Positions 56,690-64,000 of a stretch of DNA of 64,000 nt are shown one piece after another. Made by a program: the position numbers and the translations under genes. Source of the stretch: Isoetes taiwanensis (taxonomy: Eukaryota; Streptophyta; Lycopodiopsida; Isoetales; Isoetaceae); the NCBI GenBank assembly GCA_021234155.1, contig JAJEKV010000016.1, positions 19,584,904-19,648,903 of the forward strand. Reading direction: 5' to 3'. The notes below the pieces were generated by a model, which searched no databases, had not been told where the DNA came from, and saw nothing but the letters and a program-made list of their open reading frames with translations. How positions within the stretch are numbered: the first letter of the stretch is position 1; every line of letters starts with the position of its first letter.

Positions 56690-58640
56690 ACTACCCCGTG
56701 AATCGAAGTCTATTTTACTCCATCGATGTGCAAGAAGCCTTGTCTCGCATGAAAATGGTAAGTCCCCGGATAATCTAGGGATGGTGGCTGAATTATGCAA
56801 ATGGGGAGGTGAGTTGCTCCTAGAAAAACTCACTCACATCTTTAACCCGTGCTCAAGCATGGCGTACTTCCGTGATACCGGTATGTTAGTAGAGCTGTCC
56901 CAAAGTATAAATGTGGCGATAAACGTGACATACATAACTACAGACAATTCTAGTTGGTAATATTATGGCTAAAACTTTTGCCTCTTTGATTGAGCAAAAG
57001 CTAGTGGATTGGGCCAAAGATGCATGTTATTGCAACAGGCCAAGCTGGTTTCAGATCTGGTTACTCTACTATTGATCACTTAGTGACACCGGGTGCTCAC
57101 GTAAAAAATGCTAAGGGGCGGGGAACAAACTATACCTCGATTCATGGACCTTGCAAAGGCATTCGATCGTGTTGATCGAGGCAAGCTTCAAGACAGATGG
57201 ATGCAATTGGGGTCCCTCATGCTCTCAAAGAAGCAGTTGCTTGCCTATATCATAAGGTATTGGTGGAACTCTCGCTCCCTTTACGCCTCGATACCGATTT
57301 CCAGCACCATAGGGGTTAAACAAGGCTGCCCCTCGCCACCAAAGACTCTTTGGGCTGTTCATTGATGAAGTAGAATCTTGGCTCAATGACCGTAGTGGAA
57401 TTGGTGCTGATTTATATGACCATGTAGTGAAGTTGCTGCTGTTTGCTCGATGATATTGTACTCATCTCCAAAACACAATTGGGTCCGCAAATCACATCTA
57501 GATGTCTTTGACGCTTTTGCAAGCATAAAGGTATGTCTATCAACCATTCCAAATCTAAAATCATGGTCTTTGGTTCAAGGCCCCATGCTGATTTCTCAGT
57601 TGAGGTGTTGCTTTGGAAGTCATCACTCAAAGATAAATATTTAGGGATTGAAATGTCTTCCAACTATAAATGGTCACCGCAAAGATCAAGGAGAGCATTA
57701 GGTGGGCTGAAAGCATTATTTGGCATGCTCCAAGTATGTGAACAAAATAACCTAGAAGGTTGGCATTTACGCAAGTCGCTTTTGGTGTTCTAGTTAAACC
57801 AAGAATGCTTCTATGGCTGCCCATCCCGGCACCGGATTGGCAAGATCAGGTTGGGCCAAGCCGAAAGAATACAAAAAAAATTCCTCCCGGAGGAATTGGG
57901 AGTAAAGGCCCAAACACCATATAATATGCTCTTGGCGTAAAATGTGACTAGTCCCAATCGAGATTGATGCGCCTGCCAAACGCTACATTACTTGGACAGA
58001 TCTCTAATCTTGACTCCGAACGCCTCCGCCTCTAGCACTTATGCACTCTCAAGAGAAAATGAACGGATGGTATAATGCAAGAATCAAATGGGCGGAAAAA
58101 TCGGGATATAATGCCCGGCAAAATGCCTCACAAATGGGATGAATTGCAAGCATTTGTATGCGCAAAAGCAGCTTGCAAAGCTCGATGGATTGTGATACTA
58201 GTGTCAAAGCGCACTTCTACGTAAAGGAAATTAACAATCTTGACACCTATGGTGAGCAGCCATACCGGAATGGATCCGCATCTAATTTAAGAAAACCATC
58301 TCCGAACGCGACTCTCATCCCATCACCTTGCCATAGAAACCGCGTATGGCAAGGATTGAGCTTAAAAAGACCGGCTATGTCCCCGCCGCTGACGTAACCA
58401 CAAATTGAGGACGAGGCCCATGCTTTGCTCTTTGTCCATCTTATGAGCATATCCGCGAAGCTTTTGCCATCACCGCCGATAATCTTCAAGACTTATTCCA
58501 GCTTGTAACCGCCAAGCCGGGATCATATCCAAGACTATCTTTAAGGAAAGATCGGACATCATACTCTTATATGATCACATGACACCGCTTTGAAAATTCT
58601 CGGATTATTTATATTTTGATGATTTATGTGCCATATTGGC
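56690..58640 (+). pseudogene. LINE reverse transcriptase and C-terminal region
   Basis: FMDLAKAFDRVDRGKLQDRW (57,143), STIGVKQGCPSPP (about 57,303-57,341), FIDEVESWLNDR (about 57,360-57,395), then VKLLLFA followed by one extra C at 57,448 and DDIVLIS, so the catalytic FADD box is broken by a single base. MSINHSKSKIMVFGSRP follows (57,533). The tail near 58,405-58,500 resembles the zinc-finger end of LINE ORF2. The many stops make it non-functional. Confidence 0.88.
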
Positions 58641-58717
58641 GCCTAAAATGTAAATGTAAATGTATCTGTTTGCCATATGGACCGAGGGTCCCAAAAAATG
58701 GCATGATCAATATATAT

Positions 58718-58737
58718 TGATTGATTGATTGATTGTT
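58718..58737. repeat. (ATTG)n LINE tail
   Basis: A run of about five ATTG units ends the LINE. Confidence 0.9.
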
Positions 58738-58740
58738 GGC

Positions 58741-59379
58741 AGCTCTAGAAACAAGTCATGGGTAGGCCGCCACATCAGCTTTAGGATCGCTTATATCTTT
58801 TTGTTGATGCCCATAACTATTTGTTGTAACAGATAGCTGCCCTTCCATGTTGTTTGCAGGTCTGCCTCCTTCTTAAGCTTCTCCTTCTTAAATTGGCCAA
58901 TGGCCCTTTTTGTTCCACTATTTCATAGAGATGATCTTTGTTGTATCTTGACCCCTTCCACAAATAATCACTTCTCCTTAAAAAATATAAAAACCCCGTG
59001 GACGTTAAAAGACTTATCTTATCTAAATATATTTCAATGATTCATCTTTTCTTTTAAACAATGCATCCCTTGGTCTAGGCGCTCATGGAAAATAATATTT
59101 ACATAGCTTTGCCTATTTAATATAGCTCTTTCACTGTGGACCACTCTCATAATAGCATGGCATTCATCCTCAATGACTTTTGGTTTGCACTTCTTCATGG
59201 GCAAATGTACACGCAAGTAGCATTGTGGATCTCATGTGAGTATGGGATTGATTCCCTGCTAGTAGTGTGTCATTTTAACCTGTTACAAGGCACACCAACA
59301 TCCTAGAGTTTGCTAAGGAAGCAAGCATCAAAGTAGTGCTTCAAGTAATAGTGATCTTCTTCAGTTTGGATCTATATGC
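58741..59379. other. spacer, no gene recognised
   Basis: AT-rich. One 60-codon minus ORF without a motif. Confidence 0.4.
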
Positions 59380-60783
59380 ACCTGTGCTCTTGCACATTAC
59401 ATCGGAGAACCATTGAGCTCGTTTTTCCTTCCAACAGGCTTTAAGGCACTATGGACCTAGTGCCACAGCATAAGCAAGGTTGGGAAGATGAGCATCACCC
59501 ATATCGACCACCTTCTAAAAGTAGATGATGTGGAGATCCAATATCGCCCTTTAAAAAGGCAAAAAACATATCTCTTGCAAGAGGATCTGATATGGAACTA
59601 TGGGCATTACCCTAAGTGCCCGAGCTAAGAAGGCTTTCTGCACCTGCTCCAGGTCATTTTAGATGGCGAGGGATACCACCGGACTCCAGATCTTGACGTT
59701 GTATAGGAGAACATGCTCTACCAAAGCCCAAAACAAGTGCGACTAATGGGCCTAGTCATACATCTCCGCTTTGTAGCTGTTATTCTACATGGCATATAGT
59801 GCCTTCTAGCTCGTTGTCATGCGCAGCTATATGGAAGTGTCCCAGTATGTGGTAGAAGGAAACTCCGCTCCCAAATACTTGTGGGTAGATCCCACCTCCA
59901 CATTTTGTCCCTAGTAACTAAAGGAGGGAGGTCTTGGATGGCGACAAGATGACTAAGTTAACCTGCATGCCAGTGGACTGGCAGAAAGTATCCAGGGCAT
60001 CCAAATTGTGTTGCGTGTCATCTAGGTGTAGAGGTCCGCATCGTCGGCATATATAAGTTGCCTAATTATGTGGTGCACGAACTAAGCTCCCGCTCCCCTG
60101 TGTTCAACAAGCCAACCTTCCAACTGATCAATATATGGACAAACAACGTTTGAGAGAGTGGACACCCCTGGTGGACTACAATACTACTGATGATAGGATG
60201 TCACAGTGGTGTCAGTCGATCTGAGCATGCCTCATATAATCTGTATATCATATTTTACAAATCCAAAGGAGCCCCCAATTGCCTCAATCTCTCCAACAAC
60301 TTGTCCCGAGGCACAGTGTCGAAAGCCTTTGCAAAATCAACAAAGCAGCAGTACAGGTCTGACAATTTTTGTTATCTTCAATCAATGTCCACCGAGTGAA
60401 ATATGATCAATGGTGGAGTGTTGGGGTTTCAATCCCGCCTGTGTGAGAGCCTGCATCTCTGCTTTTGACATCGTCAATTGTCGCTTAAGAATGGCGGCCA
60501 ACAGTTTTGCAAAGAGCGAAGTGAACATGATGGCTGGGTAATTAGCCGGGCATTGAGGGTTGCTTGCCTTGTAGATGGAAACAACCCTGCTAGTGATCCA
60601 TTCTGGGAGAAAGCCTTCCTGTTGAACAATGTTGTTAGGATAGGCATTATCGAAGGCCCTGCCCATTTGAGCAGCTCTGCTTGCATACCGTCCAAATTTG
60701 TCGCCTTGCCATTGGCGAGATGCTGTAAGCCCTTGGTAAACCCTGCCTATGTAATGACTAGTACTGGATCAATCTGTGGGGTA
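59380..60783 (-). pseudogene. second LINE reverse transcriptase, minus strand
   Basis: From right to left: LANGKATNLDGMQAELLKWA (about 60,720-60,660), FLPEWITSRVVSIYKASNPQ and CPANY (about 60,615-60,540), LFAKLLAAILKRQL, ALTQAGLKPQHSTIDHI (to about 60,400), LYCCFVDFAKAFDTVPRDK (about 60,355-60,298) and a decayed VHQGCPLSQTLF (about 60,180-60,140). Weaker frames continue to about 59,400. The YADD box is not readable. The sequence differs clearly from the LINE at 54.6-58.7 kb and is closer in style to the one at 41-43.5 kb. No endonuclease is seen upstream, so it is truncated. Confidence 0.85.
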
Positions 60784-63700
60784 TTGTTGAAGGAACTCCA
60801 CGATGATAGTATAAACCATAGAAGATATGTGCCATATCATATGATTAAATTTGAACACATACCAGGTAAGCCTTCTATCCAAAAGTGCATCTCCAACTTC
60901 TTAAATGGTTTTTTTATAAAAGACAAATGTATCCTCTTTGTCCTTGTGCCTGTTGCGCTTATAATGCTCTCGAAAAGCTCCAAAACCATGAAGGTGAACG
61001 ATGAGAAAAATGGCATTACATCATGTACAATATATTGGAAGGTAATAGTAGACATTTACAAGGCTATCTCGACCAATACACAAGGAACTGACAAGTTATA
61101 ACTTCTTGGATATAGAAATGCTCCTTTGCCATATTTGAACAAGAAATCCTCGCCATTTACAAGTCATAACATGTCAGCCATTATCATAACTTTTTATGGC
61201 CATCCATGGGGACTAGAGACATGGCTTGGCTACATGAAACTAATAAATAAAAGTTAAGGAAGAGAATTAAGAATTTAAATGGATCATTCCTATAGCTAAG
61301 AAAGTCATTGATAAATAAATATGTGATGCTTCTCCATGGAGGGGAAGGCCTTGAGAAGCTTATGGGGGAGCTTCTGGACATAGTTCTGATTTCTTATGGG
61401 TTTAGCAACATGCATAACGTATACTATGGAGGGATCAACAAGTTAATAGATCTAGAGATTTAATTGCAAGCTGTGCATTTCTTGCAAAATCTTTCGTCCT
61501 TGTGAAGATGATGACTCTGGGGAGCCTGCTATATTTGTGAGTAATCATTGTACATTATAGTAAACTTGTAAAATGTATGGATCTCATGATTGTTTGGGAA
61601 TATGCTATTATGTTATGGTATCACATGAAAGGACACATCTTTATAGGAATTTGGTTGTATTGGCATTGCTCTAGGATTGTTTTTAACCACATGGCATCCT
61701 AGGGAATACTTGTATGTGCTCGTGTATGATGATATATCTAGAGATGCTATATGCTTGGATGACAATGTAGTCATGGTTGCATAATGTTAGCACATTGTTG
61801 TTGGATATTAGACATCATAACATGTGATTTATTCATGATATCATTGATATTGCTAGCATTGCTCTATCTTGTTCTTGGTATATATGCATAGAAAAGGCAT
61901 GTGAGTTATAACTCTGGATTCTTGCATCGTATGATGGCAAACACAGCTTAAACTCTAACATGTGGGAAATGTGCTAAGTTCTTGGCTGATGCATGAGTGC
62001 ATATCCTCCGGGGCCAGAGTTCATTTACAGTGGCTTGAACTCATGGTTGTTCTTGTTTTCTACACCGGGCATTGTCACTCTGGCAAGGGTGCTTCATCTC
62101 GCTAGATGGCTTGAAGTGGTCCCCTTGCGCTGGATGTAGGCTAGGAGGGTGTGTACACATGAGGCTTACCATGTCCGTATTTGTTGCAGGGCCTGATCAG
62201 CCAGGTGGCCTTCATAGAACCAAAGTTGCACTATATGCTTATGGTTATCTCATGGTTTTTACATTTACTTCATGGTTTCTCATGTGGTTATTTCAAGAGC
62301 CTATGCATTTACAACTTATTTGTATGACTTGATGATGTTCGAGTATTTTCCATGGTGTGGTTCTTATTATCATTGTTCATGTTATGTGCTAACATTGCAT
62401 TGTTGGTTTCTAGCATAGAGGGATTCTGAGGTGAGGCATCTAAGTCTAAGAATTATTCCCATTATTGCTACATCATCCATTTTTCTTGTTGATTATGCCA
62501 GCATTTTCTAAATGCCGCAAACCCCCACTTGGTCTTTATGATTAACCCACGTATTCATGGTGTTATAAGCAGATAGACATGAGACTTGAAGGATCTTTGT
62601 GTGCTTGAACGGGGTTAAAGCTAAGATCTTTGTGAGCCTTCAGCAAGACCTTGTGATTACTTGGTAAACTTGATATTGTGGATTCTTAGAGCGTGAAGCA
62701 TTCTTATTGTATATAGCATGATATTATACTCTTTGATAGTTGTGCTTATTGTGACATGATTGAGATTAAAGATTCAATTCCTTACCTTGAGTTTTGACTT
62801 ATGAATGCTTTTGCATTGCATTACTCAATTCATGCAAACCAACTTATTAGTGTTAAAGCAAGTCTTGATGGGATCTCAGGTTACCTAGAGGGTTAACTCG
62901 GCAAGCCCGTTACAATGCCCCAAAAAAAAATTGACGCCATGCTCAGTATCACAGCGAGGCAAGTTGGCCTCCCCAGATGCAAGCCGCCACGTCAAAGCCA
63001 CATACAGACCTTTCCAATCTGACCATCTCCACCAGTACCATCGAAACATGCATAATTAAAAAAATAATAACGAACCCTAAGACTTATTAAACCCCTCTGT
63101 TTATATGTATTTCAATACAAATACAACACTCTAACCATTGCAAATCATATGTTATAAATCTGCGCGAACCTTGAATTGCAAACGTTATTAAGTATTTCCG
63201 GTAGTTTTGAATGTAAGTAGGCATTTTAATAGTTATGGAGGATTCTAGATTTGAACATGATGACCATGTTTAGGACACGCAAGTGTGATAAGGGACTCTG
63301 CCCAGAATTAAAAAACCCTCATATATGATTGGTCAAATTTTTTTATAGGCAGTTGGCCAGAGGTTAGCACTTCCAAAACGAGAAGGAAGCTAAAGAGGGA
63401 TGATACGTGGGGTAATTAAAAGGCGAACAAATGCTTTTGAAGAAAGGAGGCAGAAGGCCGCAGCTTTGCAAATCGTTAATGACACTTTGTTTTGGAACAC
63501 AAGTTTCAGTATTTGTTTGTGTATACGAGATAGGCTATAGAATTCATTTTCAATAAGACGAGAGATTGCCCATCCCCTTTTTAACATCTTTGCAAGCGTT
63601 TAATTCCCTATCTATCTATTGCAGTGGACGAATTACAGAGCCACTTCTTGATTCATAAAGCCCTAAAAAATCTTTTAGAGTTCTGTGACCAGTGGAGCTT

Positions 63701-64000
63701 GCTTTCATCAGTTCTTTTATTCTTCCATTGGTCTGAGGTCATGAGATTGTATGTTTAATCTACAGATCAACTTTTTAGGTGCTGCAACCTCCATGTTGAT
63801 AGATTTAACCACATAAAAGCTGGATCTGAAGATCCTTAGAAACATCAACATCCTAGTTCTTAAATTCAAATCCTGAGTCAAGATGTGGCTATAACATGTC
63901 AAAGACCCACAGCTATACTGTTCAATAGTAGAACAAAGTTTGCCCCCTTATTAGAATGCGTTTGTTAAAAGATAGATATATAGAAAGTTTTATCCAACGG
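60784..64000. other. 3.2 kb without a recognisable gene
   Basis: Short ORFs only. The composition at 61,900-62,420 is reminiscent of gypsy LTRs but I find no boundaries, PBS or partner. No RNA gene recognised. Confidence 0.4.

Larger units (their letters stand above)
54560..58740 (+). mobile_element. near full-length LINE (EN + RT), decayed
   Basis: Contains an ORF1 remnant, an APE-type endonuclease, RT, a C-terminal zinc-finger-like region and a 3' tail of ATTG repeats (58,718-58,737). Order and tail are those of a plant LINE. No clean target duplication is found. Stops are frequent, so it is immobile. Confidence 0.88.

Noticed and set aside
61900-62420. Possible gypsy LTR
   Set aside because: Only a similarity of style in base composition and phrases; no boundaries found.
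1-64000. CRISPR arrays, rRNA genes, bacterial operons, telomere repeats
   Set aside because: None seen. Tandem repeats here lack unique spacers, and scattered CCCTAA motifs are isolated.

Overview
This is a plant nuclear window: AT-rich, gene-poor and packed with retroelements, with GT-AG introns, TATA boxes and no bacterial operon structure. A fern or another seed-free vascular plant with a large genome fits best. That rests on the style of the PLS-type PPR fragment, the LINE reverse transcriptases and the DNA-transposon family. It is an inference; no single sequence proves it.

Layout. 0-7 kb: mostly unrecognised DNA with a degenerate minisatellite, a GC-rich island and one unidentified minus-strand ORF behind a TATA box. 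7.5-11.05 kb: a putative 1.85-kb LTR and a tRNA-Met primer-binding site, followed by a decayed, very long-tailed histone H3-like gene. 11.36-24.68 kb: two nested Ty3/gypsy elements of Athila-like type. A plus-strand copy (11,881-22,859, both LTRs, tRNA-Asp PBS, gag-PR-RT-RH-INT plus a long extra region) sits inside the gag gene of an older minus-strand relative. 25.0-26.5 kb: the only clearly intact gene, a GT47 (exostosin / MUR3-like) glycosyltransferase, with a foldback element, tRNA-like SINE heads and a G-rich tandem repeat upstream.

27.7-29.2 kb: a broken PPR gene and some unassigned exons. 29,276-38,221: a large DNA transposon with identical 30-bp terminal inverted repeats and a 4-bp GAAT target duplication. 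Inside it are a decayed multi-exon transposase on the minus strand, a second minus-strand reading frame, and on the plus strand an FCP1/NIF-type HAD phosphatase-like gene. 38.4-44.1 kb: a DUF3475 (PSK SIMULATOR-like) fragment, the C-terminal end of a Helitron/PIF1 helicase, and a LINE reverse transcriptase interrupted by two younger insertions.

44-54.5 kb: no convincing gene, but local duplications, a CACTA-like end, copies of a hairpin-bearing dispersed repeat, and a 5' LTR-retrotransposon fragment with a gag foldback that has split one copy of a duplicated segment. 54.56-58.74 kb: a near full-length but decayed LINE ending in ATTG repeats. 59.4-60.8 kb: a second LINE RT on the minus strand. 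60.8-64 kb: nothing recognised.

Almost every coding signal except the GT47 gene is broken by stops or frameshifts. The genes do not work together as a pathway; the window is a record of nested insertions.
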